Assembly (NCBI RefSeq): GCF_018069925.1
Contig: NZ_JAGPXB010000002.1
Span: 62,001-126,000 of the forward strand
From: Flavobacterium erciyesense
GTDB lineage: Bacteria; Bacteroidota; Bacteroidia; Flavobacteriales; Flavobacteriaceae
DNA length: 64,000 bases
Reading direction: 5' to 3'
Below the pieces are notes generated by a model that saw only the letters and a list, made by a program, of their open reading frames with translations, searched no databases and was not told where the DNA came from. A program made the position numbers and the translations under genes. Positions 45,456 through 54,256 of this stretch are shown piece by piece (within the stretch, counting starts at the first letter, position 1; every line of letters starts with the position of its first letter).

Positions 45456-48238
45456 TACGCTGCTAACACTTCATTTAATTCATTAATAATTGCGTCTGTT
45501 TCTTCCCCAAACAACTGCCACATTTTACTCAATCCGCCTTCGGCATTAAAAGGACTTAAATCAAAATCGTCTCGGTCAATACTGAAACTATTGGCTACAT
45601 AGTCTTTCATCATGCGCAACCATTGCATTTGGGCTTCGGTAAATTTTAAGGTTCCCGCTTGTTTCTTGAATACCCAATCTTGAAAATTCTTGTCTACTGT
45701 TTTGTCATAGCTAGTTACCATACTGTCTATACCCACCACACGGCGTATCAAAGAAACCAAAGCAATCAATTCGCTTTTGGTCGAGCCATTGGTTTTTTCC
45801 AGTTGTTCATAAGCACGCCAAACGGCTAATGGTGCCAATAATGGTTTTTCTGTTTTTAGTTTTTCGCTCAGGTCTTTTATCATTTTATAGGTAAAAGTAC
45901 GGTGGCGGTAGTCCTGGGCATAGAAAATTTGTAAAGCCGTAATTTCGTCTTTATTGCTTTCTATCCAGTTTTTAAAATCAATTATGGTGGTAGTTGCCGC
46001 TTCGTCCTGGTCTTTAACCCAACCTATATTGGTAATCGTATCCATATTGACCACATCAATAATCTGGTCGTATTGTTTGCGGATATCCACAATAAAATTG
46101 CGTAAATCAGGATTATGAAAAACGGCAACGGCATCTTCTATCAACTGCTGTTTGCCTTTGGCTATAGCCACATCAATTTCTATAGGAGGAAATCCTCGCA
46201 TAGCGCCTTTGGTTGTTTGTTCTACTTTTTCAATTGCATCTGGATCATAGGCGTGCAGCAATTGTTTAACAATATGATTGATCGTAAAACCATTGGCTTG
46301 CTCGGCAAACTTGAGTTTGTCTTTTTCGGAAAGTTGGCGTTCCAAACGAATCAGTCTATTGGCAAGCGTAGTCAACATATCTTCGGAGGTGTTTCCCATT
46401 GCCACATTGGCCAAAACATCCTTCAACGAAACACCGGGCGCTTTTTCGAGCGGTCGGCTATCGGTTTTTTGTGAATTCTCAACACCAATGGCATCAATAA
46501 TGACAAAATGATCTTTGCTAAATTTTGCCGAAGGGGTTCCTTTGGCTTTCAATTCTTCGACGGAACAGGTTCTGGTTCCACGGCCTTTCATTTGTTCGTA
46601 ATACGAACGGCTTTTTACATCGCGCATAAACAACAAGACTTCGAGCGGACGTATATCGGTTCCTGTGGCAATCATATCGACAGTAACAGCAATTCGCGGG
46701 TAATAATCGTTGCGAAATTGCTGCAAGACCGATTTTGGGTCTTCGTCACTTTTATAGGTTATCTTTTTGCAGAATTTATTTTCTTCTCCAAATTCCTCAC
46801 GAACCATTTCGATAATGTCTTCTGCATGGGAATCGGTTTTAGCAAATACCAATAATTTAGGCACTTCGAAAATTCCCTTTTCATCCATACGATCAGGGAA
46901 CATGGCAGGCAAATTGTCTTTGACTGCTCTGATTATGATACGAATGGTACTTGGATTTACAATGTCATTGTCTAATTGTTTGCCGCTATAGACTTCGTCA
47001 TCATCCAAAGATTCCCAGAATTTCTTGCGGGTGAGTCGTTTTCGTTTGTCTACTTTTTCGCCCAGTTTGATAACACTTCCTTCTTTGGTGATTTGGGTTT
47101 CAACCGTAAATACATTGTAGGGCACTAAAACACCATCAATCACGGCTTTTTCATACCCATAATCACAAACCAAGTTTTGGTTGAAATAACCAAAGGTTCT
47201 GTTGTCTGGCGTTGCCGTCAACCCAATTTGAAAGACATCAAAATAATCCAAAACTTGTTTCCACAAATTGTAAATACTACGGTGGCATTCGTCAATCACT
47301 ACAAAGTCAAAGAACTCAATAGGCACTTTTTCGTTGTAGCCTACAGGAACAGCAGTTTTGACTTCAAAAGTTCTTTCGTTAGGATTCTCTTCCTCGGCAC
47401 TTTCGTCTAAGTCAGTTTCTTTCAAAATAGAATACATCCTTTGAATGGTACTGATATAAACCTGACTGTCGTTAGGAATAAACGAACTACTCAAACGGGT
47501 TACACCATACAATTCTGTAAACAAACGGTTGTCTTCAATGGCAGTATAGGAGCGGAATTCACCTTCGGCTTGTTCGCCTAAATTTTTGGTATCCACCAAA
47601 AAGAGAATGCGTTTGGCTTTGGCATATTTGAGTAAGCGATACACAAATGATATTGCGGTAAAGGTTTTACCGGAACCCGTTGCCATTTGAATCAAGGCTT
47701 TTGGTTTTTGCTCCTTGAATGATTTTTCAAGATTGGTAATAGCGGTAATTTGACAATCTCGCAAACCATCAATAGGCAGAACAGGAATATCATGTAAACG
47801 CGCTCTAAGTGTTTTGGTTTCTTTCGACCATTGCAAAAATGTTTCTGGACGGTGAAAGGTAAATACGTTTCGAGAACGTGGTTTTGGATCTCTATAATCA
47901 GTAAAACGGGTCACTTCACCCGTGCTTTCATACACAAACGGTAAAGGATCGTTGTTTAATAAACGGAGTTTAGCATTGGCATACTGAGAAGATTGCTCTT
48001 CAACAGAAGTCAAATGAATGCCTTCTTCTTCTCGTTTGGCTTCAATAATTCCAACTGCATTTTTATCAACAAATAAAACGTAATCAGCTGGGCCAATATC
48101 CGTTTGATATTCCCTGATGGCAATTCCCAAACCAGCGGCTAAGTTGATTCTTTTCTTATCCTGAATAATCCACCCGCAAGCGATCAACTGTTTGTCGATA
48201 TTATCTCTGGCGATTTGTTCGGGGTTTTGGTTGATCAT
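45455..48238 (-). CDS. hsdR: Type I restriction endonuclease subunit (HsdR), system 1
   Basis: 927 aa. The N-terminal PD-(D/E)XK nuclease (GPADYVLFVDKNAVGIIEAK, about 50-70) is followed by the SF2 translocase motor with Walker A QMATGSGKTFTA near 187, VVIDECHRSIYNLW and IGLTATPD. MIATGTDIRPLEVLLFMRDV and MKGRGTRT form the second motor lobe. The C-terminal domain resembles EcoEI-type HsdR. It is the first gene of the operon; an element repeated upstream of the second hsdR lies 226 bases before its start. Confidence 0.94.
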   Translation of the reverse strand: MINQNPEQIARDNIDKQLIACGWIIQDKKRINLAAGLGIAIREYQTDIGPADYVLFVDKNAVGIIEAKREEEGIHLTSVEEQSSQYANAKLRLLNNDPLPFVYESTGEVTRFTDYRDPKPRSRNVFTFHRPETFLQWSKETKTLRARLHDIPVLPIDGLRDCQITAITNLEKSFKEQKPKALIQMATGSGKTFTAISFVYRLLKYAKAKRILFLVDTKNLGEQAEGEFRSYTAIEDNRLFTELYGVTRLSSSFIPNDSQVYISTIQRMYSILKETDLDESAEEENPNERTFEVKTAVPVGYNEKVPIEFFDFVVIDECHRSIYNLWKQVLDYFDVFQIGLTATPDNRTFGYFNQNLVCDYGYEKAVIDGVLVPYNVFTVETQITKEGSVIKLGEKVDKRKRLTRKKFWESLDDDEVYSGKQLDNDIVNPSTIRIIIRAVKDNLPAMFPDRMDEKGIFEVPKLLVFAKTDSHAEDIIEMVREEFGEENKFCKKITYKSDEDPKSVLQQFRNDYYPRIAVTVDMIATGTDIRPLEVLLFMRDVKSRSYYEQMKGRGTRTCSVEELKAKGTPSAKFSKDHFVIIDAIGVENSQKTDSRPLEKAPGVSLKDVLANVAMGNTSEDMLTTLANRLIRLERQLSEKDKLKFAEQANGFTINHIVKQLLHAYDPDAIEKVEQTTKGAMRGFPPIEIDVAIAKGKQQLIEDAVAVFHNPDLRNFIVDIRKQYDQIIDVVNMDTITNIGWVKDQDEAATTTIIDFKNWIESNKDEITALQIFYAQDYRHRTFTYKMIKDLSEKLKTEKPLLAPLAVWRAYEQLEKTNGSTKSELIALVSLIRRVVGIDSMVTSYDKTVDKNFQDWVFKKQAGTLKFTEAQMQWLRMMKDYVANSFSIDRDDFDLSPFNAEGGLSKMWQLFGEETDAIINELNEVLAA

Positions 48239-48463
48239 TAAATTGGTTAGAATATTAATCTGGTTTAAAGATAAAAAAAATGTTGGTTTATGAATTATAA
48301 ACTGTCTTTAAAAGTACGAATATTCATTAAAGCAATAATACTGTACATTGTTAAATACCCTTCATGTGAAACCGTAAACTGATAAATTATCGTAATTACA
48401 TTGTGCAAAATTTAATTTATTTAGAAGTGTTTTAAGCAAATAAACGATTTTTTGTACATTTTT

Positions 48464-48489
48464 ACTATACCCACTTTTAGTGATATTAA
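48464..48489. repeat. 26-bp repeat, copy 1, upstream of hsdR system 1
   Basis: Identical over 26 bases to 61888-61913; the core reads TACCCACTTTTAGTG. Contains the small palindrome CACTTTTAGTG. Both copies are roughly 170-230 bases upstream of an hsdR start. A degenerate third copy may lie at 62225-62250. Confidence 0.85.
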
Positions 48490-48919
48490 TTCACAGCTTT
48501 TCGTCTCAAAAAAACTGAAACTAAATCGTAACAAGATGAATATTAGTTATTTGACTAATCAAAATGAGAATTAACCCTAAAACAGATAATTTTTTTTCTT
48601 TTATTTTTAAAATTATGAATTCTCAATTTAGAATAAAAAAGTTTTTAATTGCTAAAATCTCTAACTGCTCTATGGAAAACTACAAGCCAAATAGTCTCTA
48701 ATTATGGAACCCTCAAAATAATTTGGGGTACTATTATTATAAAATAATGTGGTCAATCATCAAATCTGATTATCTTTGTACGTAAGAAAACAAGTTGAAA
48801 TTATTACTAATTTTTGTTTTGATACTGAACACGAAATTGAACACGATTTTATAAAAAACATATGGTTTTATGGCTCGCAAGTCCAGTAAATACGTTGAAA
48901 TTTGACCGTCTGCGCAATT

Positions 48920-48962
48920 CATAACCCTGAGGTCCCGAGTTCAAATCTCGGTCTCGCTACCA
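48920..48962 (+). tRNA. 3' half of a tRNA-Met (probable initiator), att-site remnant
   Basis: The sequence begins in the anticodon (CAT AA), continues CCCTG (3' side of the anticodon stem) and AGGTC (variable loop). It then has a T arm CCGAG-TTCAAAT-CTCGG (48935-48951) and ends with acceptor strand TCTCGCT and ACCA (48952-48962). The 5' half is absent: upstream bases cannot form the anticodon stem or a D arm. The CCC run suits an initiator tRNA. This is what site-specific integration into a tRNA 3' end leaves behind; the integrase gene starts about 200 bases away. Confidence 0.82.
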
Positions 48963-48965
48963 AAG

Positions 48966-49000
48966 TAAACCCTTAAACATGAATTGTTTAGGGGTTTTTT
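48966..49000 (+). terminator. Terminator following the tRNA remnant
   Basis: AAACCCTTAAACA pairs with TGTTTAGGGGTTT across TGAAT, followed by a T run. It probably belonged to the intact tRNA gene and was duplicated with the att segment. Confidence 0.6.
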
Positions 49001-49043
49001 ATTGATGTTATATTTCGGAAATACTGACTTTAAAACGCTCAAG

Positions 49044-49077
49044 TGAGGAAAGGGAGTGAGGAAAGGGAGTAAGGAAT
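49044..49077. repeat. 13-bp direct repeats beside the integrase
   Basis: GTGAGGAAAGGGA occurs at 49044-49056 and again directly at 49057-49069, followed by a partial GTAAGGAA. Their location between the att-like tRNA fragment and int suits arm-type binding sites for integrase or excisionase. Confidence 0.55.
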
Positions 49078-49117
49078 TTTACGAATTGGTATTCAAATAT
49101 CAGCCAATACAAAACAA

Positions 49118-49157
49118 AAAAGGTATAAATGAATTGTCGTTTTCATTTATACCTTTT
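49118..49157 (-). terminator. Strong intrinsic terminator of the integrase gene
   Basis: AAAAGGTATAAATGA (49118-49132) and TCATTTATACCTTTT (49143-49157) form a perfect 15-bp stem with a 10-base loop, directly after the integrase stop. A-rich on the left and T-rich on the right, so it could act in both directions. Confidence 0.85.
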
Positions 49158-49162
49158 CTGTT

Positions 49163-50440
49163 TTAGCCGAAAATTTTGATTTCTAAAGCCCCTTTTTCTA
49201 TCGCAGTTAAAACCGTCGGATCAATATAATATTCTTGTAGGACACCATCCGTTGAATGAGATGACAAGATCTTTGTGTCCTTGTTCATAACTTGATTTAC
49301 CCAGGTTATATAAGTCTTTCGCAAATTTTTTAGACCAATATCTTTTTTAATCCCTGCACCTATACGATAATAAGTAAATGCTTTAGACAAAATATTCATT
49401 ATTGTAAGTGCAGAAACATCTCTTTCAGGAAATAATATGTAATTATTTGAATTCTTATTTTTTTCAAATCCCATTTCGGCCAACAAGTTGAATAAATCGT
49501 CATTGATTGGTATATACTTGTAAATACCTTCTTTGTTTTTGATTCGTTCCACTTTTATGTTTTTGATCCGAAAAAATTTTACTCCGCTTGGCGAAATATA
49601 AATATCACTCCAACGCAAATTCACCACTTCCTCTCTCCTACTACCAGTTAATAAAAAGAGTCGGAATCCGTCCTTTAAATAATGTCTATACATGCTTTTT
49701 CGTTGTCCTTTACCACCTAATTTAACTAAGGGATCAATTGTGTCAATTGCAGCAAGAATCTGCAAAAACTCATCTCTGCTGACTGTCTCGACACTTGATT
49801 TCACAACTTCTTTTATTACATATTTTCGAAAAGGATTTTTAATCTCAATATCCTCTATATCAATCAAAAATTCAAAAAAACATTTCAGAGCTGCCATGCA
49901 CTTATTGAATGTTTTCTCCGCATAACGTGCTTCAGCCCAAGAGTAAAAATTTGAAACATGCTTCTTGCTCACATCTTTAACTCTAAACTTTGAAATATCT
50001 TCAGTCAGATTAATGTTTTTACAAAAAAAACGACAATAACGAATTAATTCATCTTTATAACCTAGACTAATATTCTTCTTCAGATGAGCATAGTTAGTCT
50101 GACCATTAAGATATTGATTAAATCGAATTATGGCATCGGCAATCGAATAATCATTTCCCTGATCATCTTCTGTTATGTTTTCGCTTTTTCTACTTCCGAT
50201 AGTTATAAAATCCGTAGCATTTAATTCTTTTTCAAATGCGATAGCCTCAATAACAGCATCATCATAATTTACAGCATCCAGCTTTTTAGTTTTAACTGAT
50301 TTTTGTGTGCCAGGTACATGAACCCTAACTCTATACACCTGTTTATCGTAATGCTTGCAATTTGTATTATCGGTATTGCATATTTTGCAAAAAATCTTTA
50401 TTCCTTTGTAAGATTTTTTTGGAAGACGTAGTTTGCTCAT
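49163..50440 (-). CDS. int: Tyrosine recombinase/integrase
   Basis: A 425-aa site-specific recombinase. The N-terminal segment has a Cys/His cluster (FCKICNTDNTNCKHYDKQ), perhaps a zinc-binding arm domain, followed by a SAM-like core-binding domain. The catalytic domain shows the first arginine in LTGSRREEVVNLRW near 263, the K-x-x-R box in LKNLRKTYITW, and the nucleophilic tyrosine in GVLQEYYIDP near 404. The position beside a tRNA-Met 3' fragment indicates that it integrates an element into that tRNA. It overlaps the small gene upstream by 4 bases or less. Confidence 0.92.
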   Translation of the reverse strand: MSKLRLPKKSYKGIKIFCKICNTDNTNCKHYDKQVYRVRVHVPGTQKSVKTKKLDAVNYDDAVIEAIAFEKELNATDFITIGSRKSENITEDDQGNDYSIADAIIRFNQYLNGQTNYAHLKKNISLGYKDELIRYCRFFCKNINLTEDISKFRVKDVSKKHVSNFYSWAEARYAEKTFNKCMAALKCFFEFLIDIEDIEIKNPFRKYVIKEVVKSSVETVSRDEFLQILAAIDTIDPLVKLGGKGQRKSMYRHYLKDGFRLFLLTGSRREEVVNLRWSDIYISPSGVKFFRIKNIKVERIKNKEGIYKYIPINDDLFNLLAEMGFEKNKNSNNYILFPERDVSALTIMNILSKAFTYYRIGAGIKKDIGLKNLRKTYITWVNQVMNKDTKILSSHSTDGVLQEYYIDPTVLTAIEKGALEIKIFG

Positions 50441-50823
50441 GTAAACAATTTTTGATATAATTTTTGATCACTTTTGCTTCTTATTATTACTTTAGTTGTC
50501 GGATTGTGATTTATATCAACTTCCATCCTTAACATTATCAAATTAAACAGTGCCTCATCCTTAATTGTCTTTTTATAGTAAGCTTCCCATTGCTTAGGAT
50601 ACTTTCGTTTAAAATCCCTAACATGTGGTAACATCATTGCACAATCGAAATCCACTTTATAAACACAGGTCAATTTGCCCAATCGGTGAATTGTGATACT
50701 ATTTCCATTTAACCATTTCTTTATGCATTCAATATCTTTTCGGTGAATTAGGTCACCAACCTGCTTTAATGTTAGAATCGCTGCTGGACAATTCATTCCT
50801 TCTTTTAAATTTTCATCCGTCAT
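50437..50823 (-). CDS. Small DNA-binding-type protein (possible excisionase/regulator), 128 aa
   Basis: I chose the ATG at 50823 (MTDENLKEGMNCPAAILTL); an upstream ATG at 50862 exists. The segment LTLKQVGDLIHRKDIECIKKWL followed by ITIHRLGKLTCVYKVDFD looks like an excisionase-type winged helix that recognises DNA at att sites. The C-terminal half is basic. It is directly upstream of, and overlapping, the integrase, which supports a role in controlling excision. I cannot name the family with certainty. Confidence 0.65.
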   Translation of the reverse strand: MTDENLKEGMNCPAAILTLKQVGDLIHRKDIECIKKWLNGNSITIHRLGKLTCVYKVDFDCAMMLPHVRDFKRKYPKQWEAYYKKTIKDEALFNLIMLRMEVDINHNPTTKVIIRSKSDQKLYQKLFT

Positions 50824-51022
50824 AATTATAATTGTATATGACTTATATCCCGTTAGATCCAAAAAGTTTTAAGCTAAAGAATAAAAAAATCATACCCTGT
50901 GTAATCTCAAGCTAATATAATCTACAAATTAATATCCTTCATCATGACTATCAATTATTTAAATCATTTTATTTACAATAAAATTCATTTGATTCGTTAT
51001 TACCTAAAAAATAAAACCAAAG

Positions 51023-51649
51023 ATGGATTACAACGAAGCGAAGCAATTGTGCTATAAATATAGTGTCAAAAATTGGTTCTTTAACGATTGGGATGGCTCA
51101 ATTGATGTTTATGGCGATGTCAATTTACAAACATTTCAGGGCCGGCAATTACCATTAAAATTTAACTGGGTTAGGGGCAACTTCAACATATGGGAAACAC
51201 GCCTTACAACATTAGATGGTGCACCATGTATCATTGACGGGGATTTCAATTGCTATGATAATGAGTTGACATCTTTATATCGTGGCCCACAGGTAGTCAA
51301 GGGTGATTATAACATTCGCGGGACCATTTTAAAAAATCTCGAATATATCGCACCCATTATCGGCAGGGATTTAATATTTGACGATTCGTTGTGCTCAACA
51401 TATTCCGCAAATGAAGATTTGGAAGTTGGTGGGGTGGTGCGATTTTCACAATACAACAACACATATTCCATGACGATTACTCACAGATATAATCAATGTT
51501 GTTTGCGACCAGAAATTGTTATGAATCTGAGGCACATCGATTTAATATTGAAATACCAAAGATACTTCAGTGTTTGGAATGATGATTTAACGTTTAATGT
51601 CGAAAATTTCAATGAGTTAATTTTTGAGATTGAAGATGGATTGCTGTAA
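51023..51649 (+). CDS. Phage-type leucine-rich-like repeat protein, 208 aa
   Basis: The middle consists of short repeats of the kind seen in phage and mobile-element proteins: VRGNFNIWETRLTTLDGAP, IDGDFNCYDNELTSLYRGP, VKGDYNIRGTILKNLEYIAP. Each has a GDFxCxxNxLTSLxGxP-like pattern that would stack into a solenoid. The N-terminus (MDYNEAKQLCYKYSVKNW) and a C-terminal helical part flank it. No enzymatic motif. It is the only plus-strand gene in this block, divergent from the integrase module. Function unknown. Confidence 0.7.
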   Translation: MDYNEAKQLCYKYSVKNWFFNDWDGSIDVYGDVNLQTFQGRQLPLKFNWVRGNFNIWETRLTTLDGAPCIIDGDFNCYDNELTSLYRGPQVVKGDYNIRGTILKNLEYIAPIIGRDLIFDDSLCSTYSANEDLEVGGVVRFSQYNNTYSMTITHRYNQCCLRPEIVMNLRHIDLILKYQRYFSVWNDDLTFNVENFNELIFEIEDGLL

Positions 51650-51915
51650 AATAACAGAAATAGATTTTACAATACCATCATAAACTATTACATAATTAGA
51701 TTTTATCCTTGCTGAGCTATCCTTTACGCGTTGTCAACAATTATTGAACAAATGCAACGAAGAAAGTAAACTTAGTTGAGTTCTCGCATCATATAAGTGT
51801 GGATTTTTGCATTAAATTCCAAATTCCCAACTCATTCCACAAATAGCCGCTATTATGAATTTGTAATTTCATATCAATAATTATAAATGCAACAGTACTT
51901 CGCAGATAATGAGTT

Positions 51916-53436
51916 CTATTTTTCCAATTTAGCAGTTGTAAATATGCCCAGATCAGCAGCTACCTCATCCATAACACACACAACTTGGTTTGAGTTCATT
52001 GGATCAAAAAAAAGCGCATCATAAATATAACCTACAAAAATTCCCTCCTCATTAAGACGTGAAATAGCCTCAGTCATCATTTCAACTTCTTTCGCAAACA
52101 AATGACGAGACGTGATTTTATGTTCATATTCACTATTTGTTTTTTCTAACATAATAGCATCTATCATTGATGATTCAAATTTCCTGTAATAATCAAATAG
52201 TGGCGAATTCTTCATTTGGCCAACTTTTTTATTAAAGAAAGACAAATGCTCCTTTTTTACAATCAATTCATCAATACCAAGAACGCTACAAAGGTCTTTA
52301 TGTTTAATAAACTGGCCACTACCGTCATAAAGTGAGATAGCGAGGTTTGGATGCAAACAAGAATAATCGGCTTCTGCTATCGGCTTACCATCTATTTTTA
52401 TTAATCTTCTTATCCATGAAGGCATCAGCACAAATGAATCTACAATCCTACCACCACTTCTTTCATTTCCAGGTCGAGGAATCATCAAACCATTTTTAGT
52501 TAAATAGTGATAGACTTTCAAAGCATCTTCTACGAATGAAAGGTTAGCAACATTAGAAAAATATGCATTACTTCTTTTATTTCTGCGGACTAGTTTCTTT
52601 CCTTTTTTTTGATATCCTTCTTTTATTAATCTGTCGGCTTCGTCCTCAATTTCCTTTTCGGTTGGCAATACAATGGTTTTGTAAAATTCCATTAAATTTA
52701 CGCATATAACGTTGTCTTGCGCTTTCTTTAGTTTGCGCGCACATGAATTTTTAAATAATTTTCGGACTATTTCGGTTTGCAATTCATAAGGCACAAATCC
52801 TTTACTTCTATATGCTGATCCTAAGCGATACTGGTAGCTGTGCGATCCTACTCGATAAAATCGATCTTCCAAAATAGGTCCTTTTTCATATTCAAACTTT
52901 AGTGCTGTTTTTACCCTTTGATAAGTCTGACTATCAATCCTTAATAATTGCCTTAAATATTGGGCACGCAAGTTTTTCCATCCACCAGGATTTTTTCCAT
53001 TTAAAATGTTTCTATGTGTAGAACTTAATTGACTCAAAAACAAAAGACACAATTCAATAGCTACTTTTCTATTCTCTGTTGTCTTTTCCCCGCCGTGTAC
53101 TTCATCCAAAATAGGTTTTGGTAAATACTTCTCAATTAATCTCTTCGCCTTGCTAGGTATCATTATAGTATCCGGATTTTTAAATAATATCGCAAACTTG
53201 GCATAAATATCATCCGTTTCATTATGATCTCTTAAGAGCTTAACCCCCGAATTAACTGGCACTTTAGCTAAATCAATGTTATCTAAATCATCATTATCTG
53301 TTACATCATTAATGATAGATATAGGTAAATTAATATCAATTAGTGATGTTTCAGTGGTTTTTGGGACTCTTTTATTAAGTACAGATTTATTTCTTTTTAC
53401 TGCTTTACTTTTAACTGCAAAAGGTAATCTTTTCAT
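51916..53436 (-). CDS. Family-A DNA polymerase-like palm protein
   Basis: 506 aa. The C-terminal 200 residues resemble the palm of family-A polymerases. Motif A is PIAEADYSCLHPNLAISLYDG near residue 356 (compare DYSQIELR), and motif C is VGYIYDALFFDP near 472, where YDA replaces the usual HDE but keeps the aspartate. Between them FFNKKVGQMKNSPLFDYYRKF could supply the basic residues of motif B. The N-terminal 300 residues carry no exonuclease motif I can see and include basic stretches (RSNAYFSNVANL, KKGKKLVRRNKR). It may be a replication or template-copying enzyme of the element. A structured repeat array lies directly upstream. Confidence 0.6.
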   Translation of the reverse strand: MKRLPFAVKSKAVKRNKSVLNKRVPKTTETSLIDINLPISIINDVTDNDDLDNIDLAKVPVNSGVKLLRDHNETDDIYAKFAILFKNPDTIMIPSKAKRLIEKYLPKPILDEVHGGEKTTENRKVAIELCLLFLSQLSSTHRNILNGKNPGGWKNLRAQYLRQLLRIDSQTYQRVKTALKFEYEKGPILEDRFYRVGSHSYQYRLGSAYRSKGFVPYELQTEIVRKLFKNSCARKLKKAQDNVICVNLMEFYKTIVLPTEKEIEDEADRLIKEGYQKKGKKLVRRNKRSNAYFSNVANLSFVEDALKVYHYLTKNGLMIPRPGNERSGGRIVDSFVLMPSWIRRLIKIDGKPIAEADYSCLHPNLAISLYDGSGQFIKHKDLCSVLGIDELIVKKEHLSFFNKKVGQMKNSPLFDYYRKFESSMIDAIMLEKTNSEYEHKITSRHLFAKEVEMMTEAISRLNEEGIFVGYIYDALFFDPMNSNQVVCVMDEVAADLGIFTTAKLEK

Positions 53437-53588
53437 AGGTAATATACTTTTATTTTAAAGTCAAAACCTTGTGTTAAAATGTCTTGACATTACTTATAGT
53501 ATATATCTTAGTTAAAGTTTAGAATTTTATAACAGAATTAAACTTAACAAGTTTAAATATCAAAAGTTTAGCATAAATAATTTTAGTA

Positions 53589-54090
53589 GCCTTGCTCTTC
53601 ATGAGCAAAGGCGCATTTATAGAAATTTTGATGTAATATGCAATTATCGATGATGCCCCGCGTCGGAACGAGGCGAAGATTTATGGATAAATAATTTGGA
53701 CCTGTATATAAGATCGGTATATGTTAGGCCGGAAAAATCCGTAGTAGGCAATCAATTTACTGCCCAGCGTAAGCATAGGGCGAAGATTAAATAATGAATG
53801 AAGATTGTGCCCGATGACTTGCGATCATCCTTTATTTAAAGCGGAAATGAGGCCGGAAATAATTTATGAAATGAATGCCGTGCGAAAGCACAGGGCGAAG
53901 ATTAATTATCAAATAAAGATTATGTCAGTTGGCCCCCATCATCCTTTATTTAACGCGAAAATGAAGTTGGAAACAATCTCTTAAATTCCTACCTTAAGTA
54001 AGCGCAGAGCGAAAATTAATTATTAAATGATATTGTATCCAGCAGCACTCGATCATCATTTACGTGACATTTAAATGAACTTTGGAAGCC
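53589..54090 (+). ncRNA. Tandem array of structured units with variable loops
   Basis: Five related units start near 53589, 53655, 53762, 53877 and 53990. Units 1-4 are spaced 107, 115 and 114 bases; unit 0 is the least similar, sharing mainly the first hairpin. Each of units 0-3 opens with a GCC ... A-G(G)GC stem enclosing a small hairpin: TTGCTC/GAGCAA in unit 0, loop GTAA in unit 2, GTGC-GAAA-GCAC in unit 3. A shared (G)GCGAAGAT block follows in units 1-3. In units 2-4 a second stem ends in AT-C-ATC(C): ATCATCCTTTATTTAA is identical at 53824-53839 and 53938-53953. Its loop is 17-20 bases and differs in each (53806-53823, 53921-53937, 54032-54051). A GGCCGGAAA box recurs at 53727 and 53851. 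GNRA loops favour plus-strand RNA. Function unknown. Confidence 0.65.
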
Positions 54091-54091
54091 G

Positions 54092-54130
54092 TGGCCTTCA
54101 TACACGAACTGGATCCTTCTGTAGAAGCCA
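54092..54130 (+). other. Additional hairpin at the end of the array
   Basis: GTGGCCTTC near 54092 can pair with GAAGCCAC near 54124, with an ACA/TGT extension and a 15-20 base loop. It directly follows the last array unit and may form its 3' end. The remaining sequence to 54256 holds no gene I would support. Confidence 0.35.
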
Positions 54131-54256
54131 CAAAGAAAAAGAAGATAAAACAACGACAAAATATTTGTACAATGAAATACGAAACAATAGATTGAAGTCG
54201 CCGAATGGAACCATAGAGAAAAATCTGTGATTAACCGAGATGGTGTTAGCAATCGA

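Noticed and set aside
48880..48962. A complete tRNA gene
   Set aside because: No 5' acceptor strand, D arm or 5' anticodon stem can be formed upstream of 48920.
53589..54090. A CRISPR array with long repeats
   Set aside because: The conserved part is longer than the variable part, the variable part is a loop inside a stem rather than a spacer between repeats, unit lengths vary, and there is no cas gene.
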